In this document: piece by piece, positions 28,674-38,446 of the stretch
Layout: every line of letters begins with the position of its first letter
How positions within the stretch are numbered: the stretch's first letter is position 1
NCBI RefSeq assembly: GCF_029392815.1
Contig: NZ_CP113942.1
Coordinates: 992,001-1,056,000, forward strand
From: Bifidobacterium sp. ESL0682
Lineage (GTDB): Bacteria; Actinomycetota; Actinomycetes; Actinomycetales; Bifidobacteriaceae
Length of the DNA stretch: 64,000 bases
Direction of reading: 5' to 3'
Notes under the pieces: generated by a model
What the model was told of the DNA's origin: nothing
The model's input: only the letters and a program-made list of their open reading frames with translations
The model's database searches: none
Position numbers and translations under genes: made by a program

Positions 28674-30706
28674 ATGGCTGAACAAACCATCTCCATCACA
28701 CTCAACGGCACGGCAAAGGAGGTGGAAGCCACTCAGACCGGCACCGATCTTTTCGCCGATGACAAGAACATCATCGCCGTCCGTCTCAATGGCAAGCCAC
28801 GTGACCTTTACACTCCGCTTCACGACGGCGATGCCGTCGAACCCATCGCTTTGGACAGCGAGGACGGCTTGGCGATCATGCGCCATTCCGCTACGCACGT
28901 CATGGCACAGGCGGTTCAGGAGATTCGTCCGGATGCCAAACTCGGCATCGGTCCGGCCATCGAAAATGGCTTCTACTATGATTTTGACGTCGACAAGCCC
29001 TTCACTCCCGATGATCTGAAGGAAATCGACAAGCGCATGAAGCGCATCATCAAGTCTTCCCAGTCGTTCCGCCGTCGTGTGGTCAGCGAGGACGAGGCGA
29101 AGGCCGAAGAGGCCGACCAGCCTTACAAGCTGGAGCTCATCGGCAAGAAGAAGGAAGACATCGACGAGACCGTCGGCACGGAAGTGCCGAATCAGGGCGA
29201 AATCACGATGTACGACAACCTTGACCGTGATGGCAATGTCGTTTGGAAAGATCTCTGCCAAGGCCCGCACCTGCCTAACACCCGTTATATCAAGGCGTTC
29301 AAGCTGGAACGTACCGCCGCTGCTTACTGGCTTGGCGACGAGCACAACCCGTCGATGCAGCGCATCTATGGCACGGCCTGGGCTTCCAAGGAAGATTTGA
29401 AGGCCTATCAGGCACGTATGGAAGAAGCGGCCAAGCGCGACCACCGCAAGCTCGGCGCCGAGATGGATCTCTTCTCCTTCCCGGAGGAGATCGGACCTGG
29501 CCTGCCCGTCTTCCATCCGAAGGGCGGCGCGATCATCAACGCTATGGAGGATTACTCCCGCGAGATGCACCGCAAGGCCGGCTACAGCTTCGTGCAGACC
29601 CCTCACATCACCAAGGGCGGCCTCTACGAGACTAGTGGCCACCTGCAGTGGTACAAGGACGGCATGTTCCCCCGATGCATCTCGATGAGGAAGTAGACGA
29701 GAACGGCAACGTCACCAAGCAGGGCTTCGACTACTACCTGAAGCCGATGAACTGCCCGATGCACAACCTCATCTTCAAGTCCCGCCAGCGCTCCTACAAG
29801 GAACTGCCGCTGCGCCTCTTCGAGTTCGGCACCGTCTACCGCTATGAGAAGAGCGGCGAGGTCCACGGACTGACCCGAGTGCGTGGCTTGACGCAGGATG
29901 ACTCCCACATTTATTGCACCCGCGACCAGATGAAGGGCGAGCTCAAGTCCATTCTGAACTTCGTGCTGCAGGTGCTGAAGGATTACGGTCTCAACGACTT
30001 CTATCTCGAGCTCTCCACCAAGGACGAGAAGAAGTTCGTGGGCTCCGACGAGATCTGGACGGAGGCGACGGACACGTTGCGCGAAGTGGCCGAAGACTCT
30101 GGCCTTGACCTCGTGGCCGATCCGGGTGGGGCTGCATTCTACGGCCCGAAGATCTCCGTGCAGGCACGCGACGCCATCGGCCGTACCTGGCAGGTCTCGA
30201 CCATTCAGCTCGACTTCAACCTGCCCGAGCGCTTCAAGCTCGAGTACATCGCCAAGGACGGTACCCATCAGCGCCCGGTGATGATTCACCGCGCCCTGTT
30301 CGGCTCCATAGAGCGTTTCTTCGCCATCCTGCTCGAGCACTATGCCGGTGCATTCCCGGTCTGGCTCGCTCCGGTTCAGGTCACGGGCATCCCGGTGGCC
30401 GACGAGTTCGCGCCGCATCTGCAGAAGTTCATCGACTCCCTGACTCAGGAAACGGTGCGCTGCGAGATGGACACCTCTGACGATCGTTTCGGCAAGAAGA
30501 TTCGCAATGCCTCCAAGTCCAAGGTGCCGTTCACGCTGATTGTCGGCGAGGATGATGTCAACAAGAACGCGGTCAGCTTCCGTTTCCGTGACGGCAGCCA
30601 GCTTAACGGCGTGCCCGTCGATGAGGCCAAGGCCGATATTCTCAAGGTCATCAAGTCTCGCGCCCAGGTCAACAACGCCGAGGATTTCGCTGAAGCGACC
30701 AAGTAA
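28674..30706 (+). pseudogene. thrS: thrS, threonyl-tRNA synthetase, broken by a one-base deletion
   Basis: Charges tRNA-Thr. The 5' frame (28674-29696) has the TGS domain, the editing domain ([32 protein letters not shown]) and the start of the catalytic core ([12 protein letters not shown]). The 3' frame (to 30706) has [10 protein letters not shown] (zinc Cys), [26 protein letters not shown] and the anticodon-binding domain. One C added to the CCCCC run at 29669-29673 restores [11 protein letters not shown] and a 677-residue enzyme. A cell should not survive without ThrS, so this break is the best argument that the homopolymer deletions are sequence errors. The downstream order thrS-pgsA-patA-pimA matches mycobacteria. 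Confidence 0.95.
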
Positions 30707-30757
30707 CGATCCAATAAGTTATAAGACAAAAGAAAACCGCCGAGGAAAAGCGTAAGT

Positions 30758-31414
30758 ATGCTTGAGAAACTACGACCACCGTTCAAACGCCTTATCGCGC
30801 CGCTAGCCAAGCTGTTAGTGGCGATGGGATTCACGGCGAACGCGGTGACCATCGTCGGAGCCATCGGCACGATTATCGTGGCCATCGCCACGGGAATCAC
30901 CGGCTGGCTCATCCCTGGTTCCATACTTATGGCTATCCTTGCGGCATTCGATTCACTCGACGGCTCGGTCGCGGCGTTGACCACGGGAGGCACCAAATTC
31001 GGTGCATTCCTTGATTCAACGCTCGACCGCATCGCCGACTGGGCTGTTCTTTTCGCTGTAGTGCTTTATTTCCTGTTGCACGGCGGCATGTCGATCGCGT
31101 CCGGCTCCATCGATATGGACGATATCATTGGCTGGATCGGCATCGGAGCGTCGATGTATGCGATGATGACCTCATTCGTCACCTCCTATGCACGTGCCCG
31201 CGCAGAATCAGTGGGTTATGAGGCCAAAAACGGTATCGCTACAAGAAGCGACCGCCTCGTCATCATCCTCGTTGGCATGTTATTGACCGGCATTATCGGC
31301 GACGTAAGGTGGCTTATGGCGTTTATCGTCATTCTGGCCATATTAGGAACAATTACCGTGTTCCAACGTATCTTTGAAGTACGTAGGCAGATGAAAGCCG
31401 ACGGAGCAATCTGA
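30758..31414 (+). CDS. pgsA: CDP-alcohol phosphatidyltransferase, probable phosphatidylinositol phosphate synthase
   Basis: Condenses CDP-diacylglycerol with an inositol phosphate to make the precursor of phosphatidylinositol in actinobacteria. Its 218 residues have about six membrane helices. The family signature DxxDGxxAR-x8-GxxxDxxxD is present as D65-SLDG-SVA-A73 ... G82-AFLD86-STLD90: all four metal-binding Asp are kept, but the usual Arg is Ala73. The assignment to inositol rather than glycerol phosphate rests mainly on its place between thrS and the patA-pimA pair, the same as mycobacterial pgsA1. It is followed by a terminator. Confidence 0.85.
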   Translation: MLEKLRPPFKRLIAPLAKLLVAMGFTANAVTIVGAIGTIIVAIATGITGWLIPGSILMAILAAFDSLDGSVAALTTGGTKFGAFLDSTLDRIADWAVLFAVVLYFLLHGGMSIASGSIDMDDIIGWIGIGASMYAMMTSFVTSYARARAESVGYEAKNGIATRSDRLVIILVGMLLTGIIGDVRWLMAFIVILAILGTITVFQRIFEVRRQMKADGAI

Positions 31415-31421
31415 TTGTCGC

Positions 31422-31465
31422 AAAACCTGTCTTACATTTCTCCTTGGAATGCGAGACAGGTTTTT
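31422..31465 (+). terminator. Terminator between pgsA and patA
   Basis: AAAACCTGTCT (31422-31432) pairs with AGACAGGTTTT (31454-31464), then T. It separates the PI synthase from the mannoside genes, so the order is conserved but cotranscription is probably partial. Confidence 0.75.
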
Positions 31466-31584
31466 GTATAGCCATTTGCTTGTTGACCGGTCTGCCTGAG
31501 ATTTACCTGATGTATTTCAGTAATTGATTCAACTGACCGGCCTACCGTCAGCGCTCCATACACACCTGAAAGACCCTTACCAAC

Positions 31585-32584
31585 ATGTTCGATAATTTCC
31601 TCGTATTTCTGGCCAAACACCCAAGAATTGTTCCCGAACCATTGTTGCGAGGCCTTTTTCTTTTAGCTGCAGACATCTGCTGGTTGCTGCATATCGGGGA
31701 GTGAAACAACTCGAACGCAATCTTCGTCATGTCCTTGAATCGCGTGATGGGTCAGTTTCAAAAAGGATCTGCGTAAAGCAAGCCACCGCGGTATGCGCTC
31801 GTATTTCACCTACTTTGCCGAAGCCATGACTGTCGGAGGCCATTCTGACGAACGATTACTCGCACGTGCCAGACCGATCGGCCCCGGTCTGCCAATCTGT
31901 AAGGAACTGGTACATGACAATCCAGGCAGTGCGCCCATGGCCATCAGCCATCAGGGCAACTGGGATTACGAGGGATTTCTTGCCGCCAATGTTCTCGCGC
32001 CGGTAACGGTGACGGCTGAACGACTCGCCAACAAAAAGCTGCTGGATACATTCATCGAGATACGTAAACGCATGGATATCACCGTGCTGCTTACCGGTCA
32101 GCCCCATCTCATCGAGCAGCTGGAAGATGCTCTGGCCAAGCCGCACGTTTTGGTGCCGTTGCTCGCCGATCGGGATCTGAGCCGTCACGGTGAGTTCGTT
32201 CATGCTTTCGGCTCCACCATCAGGGTGGCACGCGGGCCCGCCACATTGGCGCTTGATACCGGAAAGCCGTTATTCGTGGTCAATATGTTCCGCGAGAAGT
32301 TGCACGGCGAAGCCAGGCGCAAGGCCGGCATCGGCTATGGTTATGTCGTCGACATCAGCGCACCAGTGGATATCGATCGATTTCGCGATTTGCCGCGTGA
32401 AGAGGCCATTCACGCCATCAGCCAGGCCTGGGTGGATGTGTGGAGCCGTGACATTTCAGCGCATCCAGAAGATTGGCACATGCTCCAGCCGATTTTCATC
32501 GAAGATCTGGATATGTCACGGCTTAAAGATGTCCCTGAAGATGTCAAGGCCGAATTATCGAAAATCAGCAAACCAACAAAATAA
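31585..32584 (+). pseudogene. patA: Phosphatidylinositol mannoside acyltransferase (PatA-like), broken by two one-base deletions
   Basis: LpxL/HtrB-type acyltransferase that in mycobacteria acylates PIM. Three frames carry consecutive parts: 31585-31699 (MFDNFLVFLAKHPRIVPEPL ... LLHIG), then 31700-31764 (VKQLERNLRHVLESRDGSVS), then from about 31765 to 32584 (DLRKASHRGMRSYFTYFAEAM ...). The last holds the HX4D catalytic motif SHQGNWDYEGF and LLADRDLS. Single bases lost in GGGG 31696-31699 and AAAAA 31760-31764 explain both shifts; restoring them gives 333 residues. The longest intact piece, starting at ATG 31793, would lack about 75 N-terminal residues. pimA follows. Confidence 0.85.
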
Positions 32585-32666
32585 AGTAAGTCTACACGTT
32601 TCCATGATTGCCGTCACTGATGGAAATGCATGTCGAAATACGGCATCTATGACAGAATGAAGAATC

Positions 32667-33857
32667 ATGTCGTATGTAGAATCCAATGAAACCAGTCAGC
32701 ATCCCGACCCGCTTCATGGCAGAAAACTGAATGTCGGAATCATTTCTCCGTACTCATTCGAAACGCCAGGCGGCGTGCAGTTCCATATCAGGGATTTCGC
32801 CGAAGAACTGATGAAGCGCGGGCACAAGGTATCGGTATTGGCACCCGGCCGACGCACGCGGGACATGCCGCTTTGGGTGACGACCAACGATTCCTCGTTC
32901 TCCATTCCCTATAACGGATCGGTTGCACGCCTGAGCTATTTCGGCTTCGTCGGCCCACGCACCCGTCGTTGGGTCAAACAGGGGCATTTCGACATCGTTC
33001 ATCTGCATGAGCCGGAAACGCCGTCGCTGAGCCACAAACCGTTGACGATGCATCATCATCCTCCGTTTGTGGGCACATTCCATGCAGCATTTGATCCATA
33101 TCCGTTGGCATTGCGCATTTTCCAAGGATATTTGCGCAAGTATTTGTCGCCGCTTTCTGCGGGAATCTGTGTCTCTGATGCAGCCAAGAAGGTGGTCGAT
33201 CATTATGCTCCGCGCAACATCGAATATAATGTCATTCCCAATGGCATCAATTGCAAGTTCTTCGCCAATGCAGAGCCAAAATCTGCCTGGCTCGGGACCA
33301 AGGAAGAACCGACCATTGGGTTCCTGGGCCGTATGGGGGAGTCGCGCAAAGGATTTGCCATCTTTGCACGCGCCGCAAACGACATCATCAAACAGTATCC
33401 TTCTGCACGTTTCCTGTGCGCTGGAACCGGCGAGCAGGACGCCATGAAGATACTGAGCAAGATTGATTCAAGCGGGACGTTGGCCAAGCGTTTCGAGTTC
33501 CTCGGGCGCATCAGCGACAAAGACAAGGCACGGTTCTACAAATCGCTCGATGTCTATGTTGCGCCACAGACCGGAGGGGAGAGCTTCGGCATCGTCTTGG
33601 TGGAAGCCATGGCCGCTTCGTGTGCGGTGGTTTCCAGCGATTTGGATGCCTTCGCCGCGGTCGCACAGGGTGGTGGTGATGCAGCGTTGTTCACCAATGG
33701 TGATGGTCATGATTGCGCCCGTCAGGTTCTTTCTCTGCTCGATGATCCGCAACGCCGTGAACGGCTACAGCAATCGGGCTTTGAGAGGTCCAAGCAATAC
33801 GATTGGCCTGTGGTGGCAGACCGGGTTTTGGAAGTCTACGCCCGTGTATTGTCGTGA
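32667..33857 (+). CDS. pimA: Glycosyltransferase family 4, probable phosphatidylinositol mannosyltransferase PimA
   Basis: Adds the first mannose from GDP-mannose to phosphatidylinositol at the inner membrane face. Its 396 residues form a GT-B fold: N-terminal acceptor half with ISPYSFETPGGVQFHIRDFA (PimA-like GGVQ-H loop), HLHEPETPSLS and TFHAAFD, then the donor half with GFLGRMGESRKGF and the EX7E motif in GGESFGIVLVEAM. Compared with mycobacterial PimA it has about 20 extra N-terminal residues. Position after the PatA-like gene supports the PIM assignment. A generic sugar transferase remains possible, because PIM lipids have not been shown here. Confidence 0.85.
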   Translation: MSYVESNETSQHPDPLHGRKLNVGIISPYSFETPGGVQFHIRDFAEELMKRGHKVSVLAPGRRTRDMPLWVTTNDSSFSIPYNGSVARLSYFGFVGPRTRRWVKQGHFDIVHLHEPETPSLSHKPLTMHHHPPFVGTFHAAFDPYPLALRIFQGYLRKYLSPLSAGICVSDAAKKVVDHYAPRNIEYNVIPNGINCKFFANAEPKSAWLGTKEEPTIGFLGRMGESRKGFAIFARAANDIIKQYPSARFLCAGTGEQDAMKILSKIDSSGTLAKRFEFLGRISDKDKARFYKSLDVYVAPQTGGESFGIVLVEAMAASCAVVSSDLDAFAAVAQGGGDAALFTNGDGHDCARQVLSLLDDPQRRERLQQSGFERSKQYDWPVVADRVLEVYARVLS

Positions 33858-33910
33858 AACCGCTTTAAAATTGTTACGTTTAACGTATTCGTATACCTGC
33901 TAGGAGCAAT

Positions 33911-34669
33911 ATGTCAGGGCATTCCAAGTGGGCGACCACTAAAAACAAGAAGGCCGCCATTGATTCGAAGCGCGGCAAGCTGTTCGCCAAACTCATCAAG
34001 AACATCGAAATCGCAGCACGTCTGGGCGGCGGCGACCCCGACGGCAATCCGACACTGTATGATGCCATCGTCAAGGCCAAGAAGTCTTCGATGCCTGCCG
34101 ACAACATCAAGCGCGCCATCAAGCGCGGATCCGGTGCCGAAGCCGGTGCCGCCGATTACGAGAGCATCAACTACGAAGGCTATGCGCCCGCAGGCGTGGG
34201 CCTCATCATCGAGTGCCTCACCGACAACCGCAACCGTGCGGCCGCCGAAGTGCGTTCTACGCTGACCAAGGGCAACGGCTCATTGGCCACCTCCGGTTCC
34301 GTAAGCTTCAACTTCGAGCGCAAGGGCCAGATTGTGGTGCCTTCCGATGGTCTCGATTATGACAAGGTTTTCGAAATCGCCGCCGAAGCCGGTGCCGAGG
34401 ATGTCAAGGACGAGGATGAGGTCTACACCGTCATCACTGCTCCCGAAGACATGGTTGCGGTGCGCGAGGCTCTGCAGAAGGCCAGCATCGACTATGATTC
34501 GGCCGATTTGGTGATGATTCCCAAGACTGAAGTGGATTTGAGCCTTGAGGATGCGCAGAAGGTCTCCAAGCTCATCGACAATCTCGATGACCTCGACGAT
34601 GTGCAGAACATCTACAGCAACTGGACGGCCTCTGACGAGGTCATGGAACAGCTGGCTGCAGAGGAGTAA
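33911..34669 (+). CDS. yebC: YebC/TACO1-family protein
   Basis: Members bind DNA as regulators or help ribosomes through polyproline stretches. [20 protein letters not shown] at the N-terminus is the family hallmark, followed by [17 protein letters not shown] and [18 protein letters not shown] segments (here [15 protein letters not shown]). Its 252 residues are of normal length with an acidic middle. The start ATG 33911 follows AGGAGCAAT. ruvC begins 7 bp downstream, the order seen in most actinobacteria. Confidence 0.95.
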   Translation: MSGHSKWATTKNKKAAIDSKRGKLFAKLIKNIEIAARLGGGDPDGNPTLYDAIVKAKKSSMPADNIKRAIKRGSGAEAGAADYESINYEGYAPAGVGLIIECLTDNRNRAAAEVRSTLTKGNGSLATSGSVSFNFERKGQIVVPSDGLDYDKVFEIAAEAGAEDVKDEDEVYTVITAPEDMVAVREALQKASIDYDSADLVMIPKTEVDLSLEDAQKVSKLIDNLDDLDDVQNIYSNWTASDEVMEQLAAEE

Positions 34670-34675
34670 GCTGCT

Positions 34676-35257
34676 GTGATTATCCTTGGCGTCGACCCCG
34701 GGCTTACACGTTGCGGGGTCGGTGTGATTGAAGCCGACGCATCGCGCCGGCTTTCTTTTGTTCATGTCGATGTTGTGCGCAGCGACCCGCATATTTCGCA
34801 GGATCTGCGTCTGTTGGCCATCTATAACGGGCTCGTAGCCAAGATTGATAGGTTTTCACCCGATACCGTTTCCATTGAACGCGTGTTCGCGCAGGAAAAT
34901 CGCAATACCGTACTTGGAACCGCCCAGGCTGCAGGACTGGCAATGCTTGCCGCGGCACAACGTGGTATCCCTGTTGCCCTGCACACGCCTACCGAAGCCA
35001 AAATGGCCGTGACTGGCAATGGCAGGGCGGAAAAGATACAGGTCGAGCGTATGGTCGCCCGGATCCTCAATCTGAACGAAATTCCACAGCCGGCCGATGC
35101 CGCTGATGCCCTTGCTCAGGCGATATGCCACGCGTTAAGGCCCTCAGGAGCGCTTCAGGGTGGGGAACGCGAGCAACATCTCACCTTGGCGCAACGGCAA
35201 TGGACGAAGGCCCAGCAGCATGCCAAGAAACGCCATAGCGTCGATAGGGGCATGTAA
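34676..35257 (+). CDS. ruvC: Holliday junction resolvase RuvC
   Basis: Cuts Holliday junctions after RuvAB branch migration. The acidic catalytic residues are seen in [34 protein letters not shown] and the C-terminal [13 protein letters not shown] pair. It is 193 residues with a basic tail (KQHAKKRHS region). The start is GTG 34676, preceded by GAGGAG at the end of yebC. A LexA box stands 5 bp after its stop, so SOS control applies to ruvAB and probably not to ruvC. Confidence 0.95.
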   Translation: MIILGVDPGLTRCGVGVIEADASRRLSFVHVDVVRSDPHISQDLRLLAIYNGLVAKIDRFSPDTVSIERVFAQENRNTVLGTAQAAGLAMLAAAQRGIPVALHTPTEAKMAVTGNGRAEKIQVERMVARILNLNEIPQPADAADALAQAICHALRPSGALQGGEREQHLTLAQRQWTKAQQHAKKRHSVDRGM

Positions 35258-35261
35258 GGTA

Positions 35262-35277
35262 TCGAACAGATGTTCGA
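35262..35277. promoter_or_regulatory. LexA (SOS) box upstream of ruvA
   Basis: TCGAACAGATGTTCGA has arms TCGAACA/TGTTCGA that pair perfectly around GA. It fits the same consensus as the uvrA box at 3617 and lies 139 bp before ruvA. Confidence 0.85.
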
Positions 35278-35415
35278 ATACTCTGGGTACCAGATAATGT
35301 CTTACCTGACTTATGGCCAAATCGCTTGCGGGCGAATGGAAAGTCTTCGAAGATCGCAAGTGCCAGTTAACTATATGCTGCCGGAATCCGCGGCAAGACA
35401 GTGCGGGAGTAACGA

Positions 35416-36033
35416 ATGATAGGAATGCTCAACGGCAGGGTCGAATCTGTCGAATCTGACGCCGCGCTCATCGATGTGAACGGTGTGGGTTACGAAGTAC
35501 GTATGCCGGCAACCGAGCTTTCTGCATTGCATTGTGGGCAAGAGGCCAAAGTGTTCACTTCTCTTAATGTTTCGCAGGATGCCATCGCACTCTACGGATT
35601 CTTGTCTCAATCGTCAAAGCGCATGTTTCTTCAATTGCAGAAGGTTAGCGGCATCGGCCCGCGCGTGGCATTGTCGCTGCTCTCCACTCTGCCTCCAGAA
35701 AAGCTCGCAAAAACGGTGATGGATGGCGATGCTGCCGCATTGGCCAAGGCACCGGGACTCGGCAAAAAAGGCGCGCAGAAAATCATCCTTGAACTTCGCG
35801 GCTCGATTAATCTCGATGAGATCGAAAGCGGACACGCCTCGGACGAGCCTGACTATGACAACGGCACGATGCAGGTCATCGAAGGACTTGTTTCCTTGGG
35901 CTGGCGCGAAAACGACGCGGTGCATGCCGTCACCACGGTTTGCAAAGAACATGGCATCAAGACACCTCTTGCTGCATCTGATATTCCTAATGTTCTCAAA
36001 ATGGCACTGACATCCTTGGATCGGGGGCGGTAA
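35416..36033 (+). CDS. ruvA: Holliday junction branch-migration protein RuvA
   Basis: Tetrameric junction-binding subunit. Its 205 residues begin MIGMLNGRVES, followed by the OB fold, helix-hairpin-helix motifs (LQKVSGIGPRVALSLLS, LAKAPGLGKKGAQKIILELR) and the C-terminal domain III (VIEGLVSLGW ... AVTTVCKEHG) that touches RuvB. The start ATG 35416 follows GGGAGTAACGA. ruvB starts 6 bp after its stop. A LexA box upstream implies induction by DNA damage. Confidence 0.96.
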   Translation: MIGMLNGRVESVESDAALIDVNGVGYEVRMPATELSALHCGQEAKVFTSLNVSQDAIALYGFLSQSSKRMFLQLQKVSGIGPRVALSLLSTLPPEKLAKTVMDGDAAALAKAPGLGKKGAQKIILELRGSINLDEIESGHASDEPDYDNGTMQVIEGLVSLGWRENDAVHAVTTVCKEHGIKTPLAASDIPNVLKMALTSLDRGR

Positions 36034-36039
36034 ATCATC

Positions 36040-37101
36040 ATGTCTGAAACACAGGTTTCACAGTCCAACATTGGCGCCGATGAGGAATCGCTGCGCATGA
36101 TTTCTTCCGAACCGATCGGCAATGAACCGGTTAGCGACGAGGAACTGCGTCCTCGGGCGCTTGAAGGCTTTATCGGACAGCCGCTGCTTAAGGCGCAATT
36201 GCAGCTGTTTTTGGACGCCGCAAGAAAACGTGACGTGCCGCCCGACCATATTCTGCTTGCCGGCCCTCCAGGACTCGGCAAGACGACGTTGGCCATGATT
36301 GTGGCGAACGAATTGCAGGTGCCGATTCGTGTGACTTCGGGACCGGCCATCCAGCATGCCGGCGATCTTGCCTCGATTCTCAGTTCGTTGGATGAAGGCG
36401 AGGTGCTCTTCATCGATGAGATTCATCGCTTACCCCGTCCCGCCGAAGAGCTGCTGTACATCGCTATGGAGGATTTCCGTGTCGACGTGATGGTCGGCAA
36501 AGGCCCAGGAGCGTCTTCCATCCCACTGACCCTGCCACGCTTCACCGTTATCGGAGCCACCACACGCGAAGGCATGCTTCCGTCGCCGTTGCGGGCACGT
36601 TTCGGTTTTACCGCTCACCTGGATTTCTATCCTCATGAGGAACTTGAACGACTGATTGAACGCAGTGCCGGAGTGCTGGGCATCAACTTGGCTGAAGGCA
36701 GTGCCAAACAACTTTCTTTGCGTAGCCGAGGAACACCTCGTATCGCCAACCGTCTTCTGCGTCGAGTACGTGATTGGGCGATTGTGCACGATCTCGATCT
36801 AATTGGACCCGATGACGTTCAGGCAGCTCTTGAGCTCTATCAGATTGATTCGGAGGGCCTTGACCGTCTTGATTTGGCAGTGCTCAACGCCATCGTCAAG
36901 AATTTCGATGGAGGTCCCGTCGGGCTCAACAATCTTTCCGCAATGGTCGGCGAGGAATCCGAAACCGTGGAAACCGTGTGCGAGCCATATCTGGTGCGTG
37001 AAGGTTTTCTTGTGCGCACGCCAAAAGGCCGTGTCGCGACTGAAAAAGCATGGCAGCATTTGGGGTTAGTCCCTAAAGATGATGTCAATAAGTTATTCTA
37101 A
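36040..37101 (+). CDS. ruvB: Holliday junction DNA helicase RuvB
   Basis: AAA+ motor that drives branch migration. Walker [11 protein letters not shown], Walker [10 protein letters not shown], sensor [18 protein letters not shown] and arginine finger region, and the C-terminal winged helix with [18 protein letters not shown]. 353 residues, with an N-terminal acidic extension of about 25 residues before [12 protein letters not shown]. It is cotranscribed with ruvA. Confidence 0.97.
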   Translation: MSETQVSQSNIGADEESLRMISSEPIGNEPVSDEELRPRALEGFIGQPLLKAQLQLFLDAARKRDVPPDHILLAGPPGLGKTTLAMIVANELQVPIRVTSGPAIQHAGDLASILSSLDEGEVLFIDEIHRLPRPAEELLYIAMEDFRVDVMVGKGPGASSIPLTLPRFTVIGATTREGMLPSPLRARFGFTAHLDFYPHEELERLIERSAGVLGINLAEGSAKQLSLRSRGTPRIANRLLRRVRDWAIVHDLDLIGPDDVQAALELYQIDSEGLDRLDLAVLNAIVKNFDGGPVGLNNLSAMVGEESETVETVCEPYLVREGFLVRTPKGRVATEKAWQHLGLVPKDDVNKLF

Positions 37102-37180
37102 AATCCGATACGTTAGGTATGTAAGAGAGTTGGTCATATAGCTGACCGGCGTCTGAAAATCCGTTCGATGGGAGTCCCAA

Positions 37181-37699
37181 GTGCCCGGTGGCAGTAATTC
37201 AATTTTTCTTATAGTTCTTATCGTATTGATGGTTGCCATGATGTGGTGGTCGTCACGTAAGCAGAAGCAGCAGCAGAGCAAAGTTCAGGATTTCCGCGCT
37301 TCTCTTCAGCCCGGACAGCTGGTCCAGACCATCGGCGGTATTATCGGCAGTGTTGTTTCAGTCGATGAAAAGTACGAGGAAATCGTCATCGATTCCGAGG
37401 GTTCCAAGCTTCGTTTCACGTTCCGTGCCATCAGCAAGACTTATGTGCGTCCGGCCTTCGTCGACGATGATGAGGTCGATGAAGACGGCAATCCGATTGC
37501 TCCGCAGGACGAAGATTCGGCCTCTGAAGCGCAGACAGATGCAACCGGTCAGTCTTCAGTCAACGGGAATGACGAAGCTCAGAAGCCGTTTGACAGTGAT
37601 GTGGATTCAGCAAACGATGAGGAAGACTCAAAATCTACGGATGAGGCTTCAACAGACGGCAGCGATGAAACAGGCGAGAAGGCTGACGCCGAACAATAA
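37181..37699 (+). CDS. yajC: Preprotein translocase subunit YajC
   Basis: Sec accessory membrane protein. A single N-terminal helix (SIFLIVLIVLMVAMMWW) is followed by RKQKQQQSKVQDFRASLQPGQ and a small beta domain (VQTIGGIIGSVVSVDEKYEE). The last 70 residues are an unusually long acidic Ser/Asp/Glu-rich tail. Total 172 residues against the usual 100-130. GTG 37181 follows GGGAGTCCCAA. In most actinobacteria secD-secF follow; here they do not, and apt comes next. Confidence 0.92.
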   Translation: MPGGSNSIFLIVLIVLMVAMMWWSSRKQKQQQSKVQDFRASLQPGQLVQTIGGIIGSVVSVDEKYEEIVIDSEGSKLRFTFRAISKTYVRPAFVDDDEVDEDGNPIAPQDEDSASEAQTDATGQSSVNGNDEAQKPFDSDVDSANDEEDSKSTDEASTDGSDETGEKADAEQ

Positions 37700-37712
37700 C
37701 AACTTTTCAGAT

Positions 37713-37762
37713 CAGATGGCCTGTTTGAGCGTTGTATGATATACATCGCTCAACCATCTGTT
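37713..37762 (+). terminator. Imperfect hairpin after yajC
   Basis: CAGATGG...TTGAGCG and CGCTCAACCATCTG pair with a bulge of about four bases (CCTG), with TTTC after the stem. It probably ends the ruvA-ruvB-yajC transcript before apt. Confidence 0.55.
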
Positions 37763-37802
37763 TCATTCACCGACAACAACAGCAGTAGTAAAGGCTTGGC
37801 AC

Positions 37803-38384
37803 ATGACTCATTCGGACATCACCCTCACAGGGCTCAACAAGGTAGGGGCTGAAGACGCCCAATATGTGGCCTCGTTGATTCGTACCATTCCTGGATTCCC
37901 CAAGGAAGGTGTGTTGTTCCGTGACTTCATTCCTGTTTTGGCTGATCCTCGCGGTTTTTCCATCTTGATGAAGGCGCTTGAGCTGGCTTTGCCTGTTCCT
38001 GCCGATTCCTTTGATTATGTCGCCGGTCTCGAGGCTCGAGGATTCCTGATCGGTACGCCACTTGCGGCGCAATTGGGCAAGGGATTCCTTGCTGTTCGCA
38101 AGGCCGGCAAATTGCCCCCTGAGACGATGGCTCAGAGCTATTCCCTTGAATATGGCGAGGCAACAGTCGAAATCGAAAAGAACGCCATCAAGCCTGGCGA
38201 CAAGGTGCTTATTGTCGACGATTTGATGGCCACTGGAGGCACCGCTAAGGCTGCTGCCGACCTGATTGTTAAGGCCGGTGGGGAGGTCGTCGGTTTCAGC
38301 TTTGTGATGGAGCTGATCGGGCTTTCCGGACGTGATGACTTCGGTGATTCGCCGATTAGTTCTTTGATGACGATGCCGGCCTGA
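37803..38384 (+). CDS. apt: Adenine phosphoribosyltransferase
   Basis: Salvages adenine to AMP with PRPP. Its 193 residues show IRTIPGFPKEGVLFRDFIPV at the N-terminus, the flexible loop (RKAGKLPPETMAQSYSLEYG) and the PRPP motif VLIVDDLMATGGTAKA. In mycobacteria apt also follows yajC-secDF and precedes relA; here the next gene is sucC. The start ATG 37803 is preceded by AAAGGCTTGGCAC. Confidence 0.95.
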   Translation: MTHSDITLTGLNKVGAEDAQYVASLIRTIPGFPKEGVLFRDFIPVLADPRGFSILMKALELALPVPADSFDYVAGLEARGFLIGTPLAAQLGKGFLAVRKAGKLPPETMAQSYSLEYGEATVEIEKNAIKPGDKVLIVDDLMATGGTAKAAADLIVKAGGEVVGFSFVMELIGLSGRDDFGDSPISSLMTMPA

Positions 38385-38446
38385 CTTTCTGCCTTTATTC
38401 GAAGAATGCTAGTTGAGAAGAAGTAACGAACAAGTAAGAGGATTCT

